A stretch of DNA of 5,313 bases from an uncultured Prevotellaceae bacterium (lineage in GTDB: Bacteria > Bacteroidota > Bacteroidia > Bacteroidales > Muribaculaceae), in contig USOC01000095.1 in the NCBI GenBank assembly GCA_900556245.1, positions 1 through 5,313 of the forward strand, written 5' to 3'. The notes below the pieces were generated by a model. The model was given only the letters and a program-made list of their open reading frames with translations. It searched no databases and was not told the origin of the DNA. This document shows, one piece after another, positions 1 to 5,313 of this stretch (position 1 is its first letter; each line of letters begins with the position of its first letter). The translations under genes and the position numbers were made by a program.

Positions 1-14
1 AGGCTGTCAATTGT

Positions 15-1406
15 TTAGAATATGAGGTATGACGTCTCTGGCGCGAGGGAGGCGGAGATTCGTCCGTTTTTAACGATGAAAGGATTGCCGTGGACGTTGT
101 CATTGTATTTCCCGTCGGGCTGGTTTGAGGAAAGGGATATATTCATCGGTTTTGTTGCTAAGTTGACAATTGCCATTCCTTTCTTTCCTCTGCTAATCGC
201 TACGACAGCGCCTCCGGCAGATGTCTTAATCTTCTCGGATTCTCCCACCATCGCTTTTCTGAATTTGTTGACCGCTACGACTTCAGGGTGCTTGAACTCA
301 TCGTTTCCTTTTTCGCCGATTCGGTTGTTGCCCCAGAAGTTTTCGCGAGTGCTTCCGGCGGGGCGCGAGTAGAATAGTGGGATTCCGTTTTGGCGTGCGG
401 TAATAATCACCCATCCGAGCCGGATTTGGGTGTCGGTGAGACCTGCCGATTCGTTGGCGTTGCAATAGGTGTCGTGAGATTCCACCCATGTTGTCAGGCG
501 GTTTGGCTCAACGGAGTGGCACCAGTCGGACACTTCTTTGACGGTTGCTTTTCGGTTGCTGATGATTTCACGGATGGCATGTCCGTAGTTGCTGGCGCAC
601 ATTCCGAAATATTCTGCATATTCCTTTTCCTTGACGTTCTTGTCTTGGAGAACTTCTCCGTAGATGAAAAGTTTGTCTTTGTTTTTCAGCGTAATTCCCT
701 TGACCGGTTTGCGCCCGGTTGCGACGTCCCAAAAGTCATTTTGTGTGGCTTTGGCGTCGAGCGGGTCGGAAGGAAGACCGATGTGTTTGGCCGTGTCGTA
801 GCGGAATCCGTCGGCACCACAGTCAATCAGGTCGTTGACGTATAGCATATAGTAGTGCTGGAAATCAGGGTTTTCTGTGTTTACGTCTGGAAGTCCTCCC
901 ATGGCGCCGGTTGTGCATTGGTAGCGGTCATTGTAGTCTTTTATTTCGTTTAGACCGTTGGCATGGTATAGGTTTTCGTGTCCGCCAACAGCTTTGTTAA
1001 AATCGTCGGTGACAGCAGTCGTGTCGAATGCAGTGTGGTTGGGCAGCACGTCTACAAGGACGCGAACGCCGTATTTTTCGGCTTCGTCACACATCGCTTT
1101 AAATTCGTCGCGGGTTCCGAGCTGGTAGTTGCCTATTTTCCAATCTATGGGTTGGTAATGGTAGTACCATTTTCCGTTTCCGACAATGAAGCAGGTGTTT
1201 GCTGGAGATGTCTGCACGAAAGTATAGCCGGCTTCGGCAATGTCCTTCATGTTGTCCTTGATCGTGTTGAACGACCAGCACCATGCGTGAAGTATGGTCT
1301 CCGTGTTGGTGGTTTTCTGGGTGGTTTTCCGGGTGGCCGCTTTGATTCCGGCGCTTGCCGCCAGAATAGTTGCAACAGCAATAAGTGAATAAAACAAATA
1401 CTTCAT
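15..1406 (-). CDS. Secreted alpha-amylase, GH13 family, AmyE-like (probably subfamily GH13_28)
   Basis: This 463-residue protein should hydrolyse internal alpha-1,4 bonds of starch and related glucans. Residues 1 to about 23 look like a Sec signal peptide (K2, then a hydrophobic stretch, with possible cleavage after the ASA at 17-19 or the A at 23). There is no lipobox cysteine, so a periplasmic or released enzyme is likelier than a lipoprotein. A short Thr/Lys-rich linker (26-37) precedes the TIM barrel. All GH13 motifs are present: region I DVLPNH (119-124), region V LPDVN (172-176), region II GFRYDTAKH (200-208, nucleophile D204), region III E251 (acid/base) and region IV ESHD (309-312, D312). 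N123, T165, D174 and H208 align with my recollection of the AmyE calcium site. Similarity to B. subtilis AmyE runs from ILHAWCWSF (38-46) to the C-terminal beta domain. The protein carries eight cysteines. The loop between regions II and III is about 15 residues longer than I recall for AmyE. The ATG start places the signal peptide correctly. No SusC/SusD-type partner gene is visible. Confidence 0.95.
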   Translation of the reverse strand: MKYLFYSLIAVATILAASAGIKAATRKTTQKTTNTETILHAWCWSFNTIKDNMKDIAEAGYTFVQTSPANTCFIVGNGKWYYHYQPIDWKIGNYQLGTRDEFKAMCDEAEKYGVRVLVDVLPNHTAFDTTAVTDDFNKAVGGHENLYHANGLNEIKDYNDRYQCTTGAMGGLPDVNTENPDFQHYYMLYVNDLIDCGADGFRYDTAKHIGLPSDPLDAKATQNDFWDVATGRKPVKGITLKNKDKLFIYGEVLQDKNVKEKEYAEYFGMCASNYGHAIREIISNRKATVKEVSDWCHSVEPNRLTTWVESHDTYCNANESAGLTDTQIRLGWVIITARQNGIPLFYSRPAGSTRENFWGNNRIGEKGNDEFKHPEVVAVNKFRKAMVGESEKIKTSAGGAVVAISRGKKGMAIVNLATKPMNISLSSNQPDGKYNDNVHGNPFIVKNGRISASLAPETSYLIF

Positions 1407-1442
1407 AATATTGATTTTTTAGATTAAGTTTTGAAATTTGCG

Positions 1443-1450
1443 TAAAGGTA
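1443..1450 (-). promoter_or_regulatory. Probable -7 promoter element for the amylase gene
   Basis: On the minus strand this reads TACCTTTA, seven of eight positions matching the Bacteroidota -7 consensus TAnnTTTG. It lies 36 bases before the amylase ATG, giving a leader of roughly 30 bases. I see no TTTG at the usual 19-21 base spacing upstream, so the promoter may be weak or activator-dependent. The placement is inferred from consensus and position only. Confidence 0.45.
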
Positions 1451-1546
1451 GCAAATAATGGGGAAACGTAGTAGAGTGAAGCGGGAAACTTTTCGCAAGG
1501 ATTGTCTGTCGGCGGATTCGGACGGCTATAGGGAGATTGTATTTGT

Positions 1547-1560
1547 CTTTCTTAAGAAAG
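1547..1560. repeat. Perfect 14-base palindrome in the divergent intergenic region
   Basis: CTTTCTTAAGAAAG is identical to its own reverse complement. It lies about 97 bases upstream of the amylase -7 element and about 66 bases upstream of the dapF -33 element, so it could act on either promoter. It has no spacer, so as RNA it would form only a poor hairpin, and no T-tract follows. A binding site for a dimeric regulator is possible, but a chance palindrome in A/T-rich DNA is also plausible. Confidence 0.4.
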
Positions 1561-1589
1561 GGCTGCGTCACAGAGTATGGACACAAGGG

Positions 1590-1606
1590 GAATTCTCTGA
1601 ATTCAG
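1590..1606. repeat. Tandem palindromes upstream of the dapF promoter
   Basis: Two copies of GAATTC (1590-1595 and 1599-1604) are separated by TCT. The second sits inside a 10-base palindrome, CTGAATTCAG (1597-1606). Because each copy is palindromic, the pair is both a direct and an inverted repeat with 9 bases between centres. It ends 20 bases before the dapF -33 element, a position where a regulator could act. No regulator is identified, so a function is only inferred. Confidence 0.35.
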
Positions 1607-1626
1607 GCAAAAAAACATACTGATAT

Positions 1627-1657
1627 TTTGTGGTGCAAGATTGAAGCAGTAATTTTG
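1627..1657 (+). promoter_or_regulatory. Bacteroidota-type promoter of dapF
   Basis: TTTG (1627-1630) is followed after exactly 19 bases by TAATTTTG (1650-1657). Both are perfect matches to the sigma-ABfr consensus TTTG / TAnnTTTG at its usual spacing. Transcription should begin near 1663-1666, leaving a leader of about 30 bases before the ATG at 1693. The -7 element ends on the G of the GTG at 1657. That GTG would therefore lie upstream of the transcript and cannot be the start used from this promoter. Confidence 0.8.
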
Positions 1658-1692
1658 TGGCGAAATCAAATGAAAGTTGGAATTTTGCGAAG

Positions 1693-2529
1693 ATGAGCGT
1701 ACTCAAATTCACCAAAATGCACGGGTTGGGCAATGATTATATTTATGTGGACTGCATGAATATGAGGCTTGACTCGCCCGCTGAATTGTCGAGGCGTTTG
1801 AGCGATCGCCATCGGAGTGTCGGAGCGGATGGCCTCGTTCTGATTGAGCCTTCGAAGTGTGCCGACTTTCGGATGAGGATGTTTAATGCCGACGGATCGG
1901 AAGGCCAAATGTGCGGAAATGCCGCGCGGTGTGTCGGAAAATATGTGTCGGAGAAGGGGCTTTCCCGTCAGTCTGTCGTGACGCTGGAAACGGCGTCGGG
2001 CGTGAAAAGGCTGTTTTTGCACCGTGAAGGCGGCAAAGTGAACAGGGTGACAGTAGATATGGGCTGTCCCGTGTTTGATTCGGCTATGATTCCTGTAGCA
2101 TCCTATGATTCAAAGCATATTGAAGTGGAAACGAATAGTGGGACGATTGTCCTTACCGCCGTGTCGATTGGAAATCCACACGGCGTTGTTTTTTGTGAAT
2201 CTGCGGATGAGACGGCAGTCAATCGTATAGGTCCACTTCTTGAAAGCCATCCTGTTTTTCCGAAGCGTGCCAACATTGAACTGGTTGATTGGATAGGCAG
2301 CGTCAGAATGCGCATGCGCGTGTGGGAACGGGGCAGTGGAGCCACGCTTTCGTGCGGAACGGGAGCATGTGCGGCTGTGGTAGCCGGAGCGATTACAGGC
2401 CGATGCGGACGAAAGATGGAGGTGGAGCAGCCTGGCGGTGTGCTTGAAGTTGACTGGCGGGAGACCGACGGCAGAATCTATCTGACCGGTCCGGCGGAAA
2501 TATCGTTTGAGGGGGAAGTGGTGATATGA
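1693..2529 (+). CDS. dapF: Diaminopimelate epimerase
   Basis: DapF interconverts LL- and meso-diaminopimelate in the cytoplasm without a cofactor, supplying the peptidoglycan cross-linking residue and the precursor of lysine. The protein has 278 residues from the ATG at 1693, close to the roughly 274 usual for the family. The N-terminal motif MHGLGND (9-15) lies where the family has it. The two catalytic cysteines are C74, in MCGNAAR (73-79), and C221, in SCGTGA (220-225). Other conserved sites are FNADGSEGQ (64-72), NPHG (161-164) and the substrate-binding pair E212-R213. The frame stays open upstream to a GTG at 1657. That would add 12 unconserved residues and overlaps the promoter, so it is rejected. 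glnN follows after 100 bases on the same strand. No dapL (LL-diaminopimelate aminotransferase), a frequent partner in this phylum, is seen next to it. The gene looks intact. Confidence 0.96.
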   Translation: MSVLKFTKMHGLGNDYIYVDCMNMRLDSPAELSRRLSDRHRSVGADGLVLIEPSKCADFRMRMFNADGSEGQMCGNAARCVGKYVSEKGLSRQSVVTLETASGVKRLFLHREGGKVNRVTVDMGCPVFDSAMIPVASYDSKHIEVETNSGTIVLTAVSIGNPHGVVFCESADETAVNRIGPLLESHPVFPKRANIELVDWIGSVRMRMRVWERGSGATLSCGTGACAAVVAGAITGRCGRKMEVEQPGGVLEVDWRETDGRIYLTGPAEISFEGEVVI

Positions 2530-2540
2530 GGATTAAGTGG

Positions 2541-2548
2541 TAAATTTG
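2541..2548 (+). promoter_or_regulatory. Possible -7 promoter element for glnN
   Basis: TAAATTTG matches the Bacteroidota -7 consensus TAnnTTTG exactly and is followed by CA, as is common. It starts 12 bases after the dapF stop codon. Transcription from it would begin near 2555 and give a leader of about 75 bases before glnN. No good TTTG lies 19-21 bases upstream; the nearest, at 2506-2509, is 31 bases away. A weaker alternative is TTTG at 2559-2562, 22 bases before TAGTTTCA at 2585-2592. Since no terminator separates dapF from glnN, some read-through from the dapF promoter is also likely. Confidence 0.45.
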
Positions 2549-2629
2549 CATCAGCATGTTTGTTCGGCAAAACGAAAGAAGCGGTAGTTTCAAGAATTAG
2601 AAAATAAGACATCATATATACAACGATTT

Positions 2630-4816
2630 ATGTCAACATTAAGATTTAAAGTAGTAGAAGAGGCTTATGGCCGTAAGGCAGTGCCTGTGGAGATTCCCAG
2701 CGAGCGTCCGAGTGATTATTATGGAAAGTATGTATTCAATCGCGCTCAGATGTATAAGTATTTGGATAAAAAGACTTATGCGGCCCTTGTCAGCGCTATA
2801 GACGACAAGAAGCCCCTCAGCAGGGAATTGGCCGACAGTGTGGCTGCCGGCATGAAGCGATGGGCGATGGACAATGGTGCCCGGCACTATTCCCACTGGT
2901 TCCATCCGCTGACCGACGGAACGGCCGAGAAGCATGACGGTTTCATTGAGCACGATGGGAAAAGCGGCGTAGTCGAGGAATTTTCAGGAAAGCTGCTTGT
3001 GCAGCAAGAACCCGATGCGTCGAGCTTTCCGAATGGAGGCATTCGCAACACTTTTGAGGCGCGCGGATATTCGGCTTGGGACATATCCTCTCCTGCGTTC
3101 ATTGTTGACCATACGCTGTGTATTCCTACAATTTTCATTTCATACACCGGAGAGTCGCTTGACTACAAGACACCTCTTCTTCGGGCAATCAATGCCGTGG
3201 ACGAAGCCGGAGCGGCTGTGGCGCGGTACTTTGATGAGGATGTGAAGCACGTTATATCGTATCTTGGATGGGAGCAGGAGTATTTCTTGGTGGACAAGGC
3301 ATTGTATGCCGCACGTCCTGACTTGGTGATGACCGGCCGCACGCTGATGGGACATGAAAGTGCCAAAAACCAGCAGCTGGAGGATCATTATTTCGGCTCT
3401 ATACCGTCGCGCGTTGAAGCCTTTATGCTTGAATTGGAAATCGAGTGCCACAAGTTGGGCATTCCTGCCAAAACTCGTCACAATGAGGTGGCTCCCAATC
3501 AGTTTGAATTAGCGCCCATCTATGAGGAAACGAATTTGGCAAACGACCATAACTTGCTGTTGATGTCGCTTATCAGTGAAGTGGCCAACCGTCATAATTT
3601 TGAGGTCTTGCTTCATGAAAAGCCATTTGCCGGAGTAAACGGTTCGGGAAAACACAACAATTGGAGTCTTGGCACAGACACCGGGAAAATGCTGTTCAGT
3701 CCGGGCAAGACGCCAACGGACAATTTGCAGTTCATCACTTTTCTTGCCAATGTCATGGCGGCAGTACGCCGTCACAACGGCTTGCTGAAAGCGTCTATAT
3801 CGTCGGCAACCAACGAGCACCGGCTTGGTGCCAACGAGGCGCCGCCTGCCATTATTTCGATGTTCCTCGGCCGTCAGATATCAGCGGTAATTGACCGTCT
3901 GCTCGGACCGGAGGATGACACGATTTCTTTCTCGGCCAAGGAAGGGATGAAATTGAAAAACGTGACACAAATTCCTGAATTGCTGCTCGACAATACTGAC
4001 CGCAACCGAACGTCGCCTTTCGCGTTTACGGGCAACCGGTTTGAGTTCCGTGCGTTGGGTTCTTCCGCCAATTGCGCTTCGTCGATGATTGCGCTCAATG
4101 CAGCTGTCGCCGATCAGCTGACGCGGTTCAAAAAAGCTGTTGACGGCCGAATCGCCGCGGGAGAGCAAAAGGAAACAGCTATTTTGACAGAAGCGAAAAA
4201 CCTGATTCGGGAGAATCAGTCGATTCATTTCGACGGTAACGGCTACAGCGATGAGTGGAAGGAAGAAGCTGCGCGCCGCGGCCTTGACTGCGAGGCTTCT
4301 GTGCCGAAAATTTTTGATGCTTATTTGTCGGAAGAAAGTGTTGAGATGTTCCGGAACACAGGGGTATTCACCGAGGTTGAGTTGAAAGCTCGCAATGAGG
4401 TGAAATGGGAGATGTATACGAAAAAGGTGCAGATTGAAGCCCGCGTACTGGGGGATCTTGCCATCAACCATGTGATTCCCGTGGCTACTCGCTATCAGTC
4501 GTTGCTCCTTGACAATGTGATGAAAATCAATGCGATTTTCACCGATGAAGAGTCGGATTTGGCTTATCAGGAAAAAGAGACAATCCGCAAGATAGCGAAG
4601 CACATGTATATTATCAAGAGTGAAGTTGACAAGATGGTTGACGCACGTAAGGCTGCGAATAAGGTGGTTTGTGAACGAGAAAAAGCTATTCTTTATCATG
4701 ATACGGTGCGCCCTTGCATGGATGTCATCCGTTACCATATCGACAAGTTGGAACTGATGGTCGACAACGAGATGTGGCCGTTGCCCAAGTATCGCGAACT
4801 ATTGTTTATCCGTTGA
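2630..4816 (+). CDS. glnN: Glutamine synthetase, type III
   Basis: This enzyme makes glutamine from glutamate and ammonium using ATP, the central step of ammonium assimilation, in the cytoplasm. At 728 residues it has the length typical of type III enzymes (about 700-730), far longer than type I (about 450-470). Much of the sequence closely resembles Bacteroides GlnN. The order is an N-terminal type III region (to about 210), the catalytic domain (about 210-500) and a helical C-terminal extension ending in WPLPKYRELLF (716-726). Active-site motifs are intact: GWEQEYF (213-219, metal ligands E215 and E217), HNEVAPNQFEL (284-294), NGSGKHNNWS (337-346) and NRTSPFAFTGNRFEFR (459-474). The ATG at 2630 fits the family N-terminus and has an A/T-rich upstream region without a Shine-Dalgarno sequence. 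A strong terminator begins 19 bases after the stop. Nitrogen control is expected from its role, but no specific operator is visible. Confidence 0.97.
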   Translation: MSTLRFKVVEEAYGRKAVPVEIPSERPSDYYGKYVFNRAQMYKYLDKKTYAALVSAIDDKKPLSRELADSVAAGMKRWAMDNGARHYSHWFHPLTDGTAEKHDGFIEHDGKSGVVEEFSGKLLVQQEPDASSFPNGGIRNTFEARGYSAWDISSPAFIVDHTLCIPTIFISYTGESLDYKTPLLRAINAVDEAGAAVARYFDEDVKHVISYLGWEQEYFLVDKALYAARPDLVMTGRTLMGHESAKNQQLEDHYFGSIPSRVEAFMLELEIECHKLGIPAKTRHNEVAPNQFELAPIYEETNLANDHNLLLMSLISEVANRHNFEVLLHEKPFAGVNGSGKHNNWSLGTDTGKMLFSPGKTPTDNLQFITFLANVMAAVRRHNGLLKASISSATNEHRLGANEAPPAIISMFLGRQISAVIDRLLGPEDDTISFSAKEGMKLKNVTQIPELLLDNTDRNRTSPFAFTGNRFEFRALGSSANCASSMIALNAAVADQLTRFKKAVDGRIAAGEQKETAILTEAKNLIRENQSIHFDGNGYSDEWKEEAARRGLDCEASVPKIFDAYLSEESVEMFRNTGVFTEVELKARNEVKWEMYTKKVQIEARVLGDLAINHVIPVATRYQSLLLDNVMKINAIFTDEESDLAYQEKETIRKIAKHMYIIKSEVDKMVDARKAANKVVCEREKAILYHDTVRPCMDVIRYHIDKLELMVDNEMWPLPKYRELLFIR

Positions 4817-4835
4817 TAAGGGAAGTTGTCAAAAT

Positions 4836-4878
4836 AACCGCGGAGTGGCATACTTGCTGTATCATTCCGCGGTTTTTT
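4836..4878 (+). terminator. Rho-independent terminator of glnN, possibly bidirectional
   Basis: AACCGCGGA (4836-4844) pairs perfectly with TCCGCGGTT (4866-4874). The stem continues through a G-U, a T-A and a G-C pair (4845-4847 with 4863-4865). An upper stem, ATAC (4850-4853) with GTAT (4859-4862), closes a five-base loop and leaves a two-base bulge. The plus strand then runs into six T residues (4873-4878). On the minus strand the same stem is followed by TTATTTTG, a weaker T-tract. The hairpin sits between the convergent glnN and acetyltransferase genes, so it probably ends glnN transcripts and may also end the opposing one. Confidence 0.87.
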
Positions 4879-4885
4879 AATTGTT

Positions 4886-5313
4886 TCAAAAAGTAATTTT
4901 GAAGTAGACCATGTCTTTGAGCTGTACGCCTCCGTCTATAATCGGATGGTCGTAGTTGTTCGTAAAGAAATCCGGAATGCGGTGGGAAAATACGAAACCG
5001 CACTTTTTGTAGAAATCCGTTGTTGCCGGACTTTCTCCGGTTCCGACCAGAATTTCATGGCATTGGTAGAATTGCCTTATGTGGGCAATCATAGCTCTGC
5101 CAATGCCTTTTCGCTGGTATCGGATGTCGACAGCAAGATTCTTTATTTCAACAGTATTGCCAGACAGGCACATTATTGCGACCACAGCGATAGGACAGTC
5201 GTTGTCGAAGGCCACAAAGAGATCGGACTTGTCAAGGTAGCGGTCAATCATATCTTCCTGCTCGTCGCCCAGTAATAGCAGGGGCAGAAATCGCTTTTTC
5301 CCGGAGTCGATAG
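4886..5313 (-). CDS. GNAT-family N-acetyltransferase, N-terminus cut by window edge
   Basis: This protein belongs to the GCN5-related acetyltransferases, which move an acetyl group from acetyl-CoA to an amine; the substrate cannot be told from sequence. The frame stays open to the right edge, so about 141 C-terminal residues are visible and the true start is outside. The Met at 5251 is internal: it is preceded in frame by a family-like segment, FLPLLLLGDEQED. Numbering from that Met, the acetyl-CoA-binding signature is QRKGIG (46-51), in beta-strand context IKNLAV (36-41), and motif B is FYKKCGF (80-86). The tail NYDHPIIDGGVQLKDM (99-114) recalls GNAT proteins of the B. subtilis YvbK type, a tentative likeness from memory. 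It converges on glnN, sharing the terminator hairpin 11 bases beyond its stop codon. A role in nitrogen metabolism should not be inferred from position. Confidence 0.88.
   Translation of the reverse strand, partial: IDSGKKRFLPLLLLGDEQEDMIDRYLDKSDLFVAFDNDCPIAVVAIMCLSGNTVEIKNLAVDIRYQRKGIGRAMIAHIRQFYQCHEILVGTGESPATTDFYKKCGFVFSHRIPDFFTNNYDHPIIDGGVQLKDMVYFKITF

Noticed and set aside
22..1388. Three plus-strand open frames (22-372, 390-845, 978-1388) stacked antisense to the amylase gene.
   Set aside because: The amylase frame carries all family motifs. These antisense frames share no recognisable family and look like a by-product of amylase codon composition.
1458..1652. A 64-codon plus-strand frame filling the divergent intergenic region.
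   Set aside because: No recognised family and no promoter-like element at a suitable distance. Its stop codon falls inside the dapF -7 element. A small protein cannot be excluded, but the region is better explained as regulatory DNA.
1680..1687. GAATTTTG as a second -7 element for dapF.
   Set aside because: Only seven of eight positions match, and transcription would begin at or within the ATG at 1693. The promoter at 1627-1657 fits far better.
1419..1733. A 104-codon minus-strand frame spanning the intergenic region and the start of dapF.
   Set aside because: It overlaps the conserved dapF N-terminus and its promoter, and has no recognisable domain.
2559..2576. A small hairpin (TTTG ... 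CAAA) in the glnN leader as an attenuator or riboswitch.
   Set aside because: The stem is only four pairs, with an extra A blocking extension, and no T-tract follows. It is too weak to call.
3881..4738. A 285-codon open frame antisense to glnN.
   Set aside because: It lies wholly inside the strongly conserved glnN gene, has no recognisable domain, and is explained by glnN codon use in the opposite frame. It shows no promoter of its own.
1..5313. Search by eye for mobile elements, CRISPR repeats, tRNA or rRNA genes, and defence or toxin-antitoxin genes.
   Set aside because: No transposase, terminal inverted repeats, regular repeat-spacer pattern or RNA gene was seen. Almost all sequence is accounted for by four conserved genes and their control regions.

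Overview
The window looks like ordinary chromosomal DNA from a member of the Bacteroidales (phylum Bacteroidota). Three things support this: a full-length type III glutamine synthetase that closely resembles Bacteroides GlnN, promoter elements of the Bacteroidota kind (TTTG, then about 19 bases, then TAnnTTTG), and A/T-rich start regions without clear Shine-Dalgarno sequences. The moderate GC content would suit a gut group such as the Muribaculaceae, but that finer placement is a guess.

Layout from left to right. (1) Bases 15-1406, minus strand: a secreted alpha-amylase of glycoside hydrolase family 13, very like Bacillus subtilis AmyE, with all catalytic residues present. (2) Bases 1407-1692: a divergent intergenic region. 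It holds a probable amylase -7 element, two palindromic motifs and a textbook promoter for dapF. (3) Bases 1693-2529, plus strand: dapF, diaminopimelate epimerase. The longest reading frame starts at a GTG at 1657, but that GTG overlaps the promoter -7 element, so the ATG at 1693 is preferred. (4) Bases 2530-2629: a 100-base gap with a possible promoter for the next gene. (5) Bases 2630-4816, plus strand: glnN, type III glutamine synthetase, complete. (6) Bases 4836-4878: a strong hairpin terminator between convergent genes. (7) Bases 4886-5313, minus strand: a GNAT-family N-acetyltransferase whose N-terminus lies beyond the right edge.

dapF and glnN are both housekeeping nitrogen and amino-acid genes: DapF supplies meso-diaminopimelate for peptidoglycan and lysine, and GlnN assimilates ammonium. 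They share a strand but probably have separate promoters. The amylase (starch breakdown in the cell envelope) and the acetyltransferase are independent neighbours. I found no mobile element, CRISPR array, RNA gene, toxin-antitoxin pair or defence system, and nothing that I would call a new biological system. The findings are modest: a start-site correction, possible operator palindromes, a gene-order question about dapL, and a cysteine-rich AmyE-type amylase.
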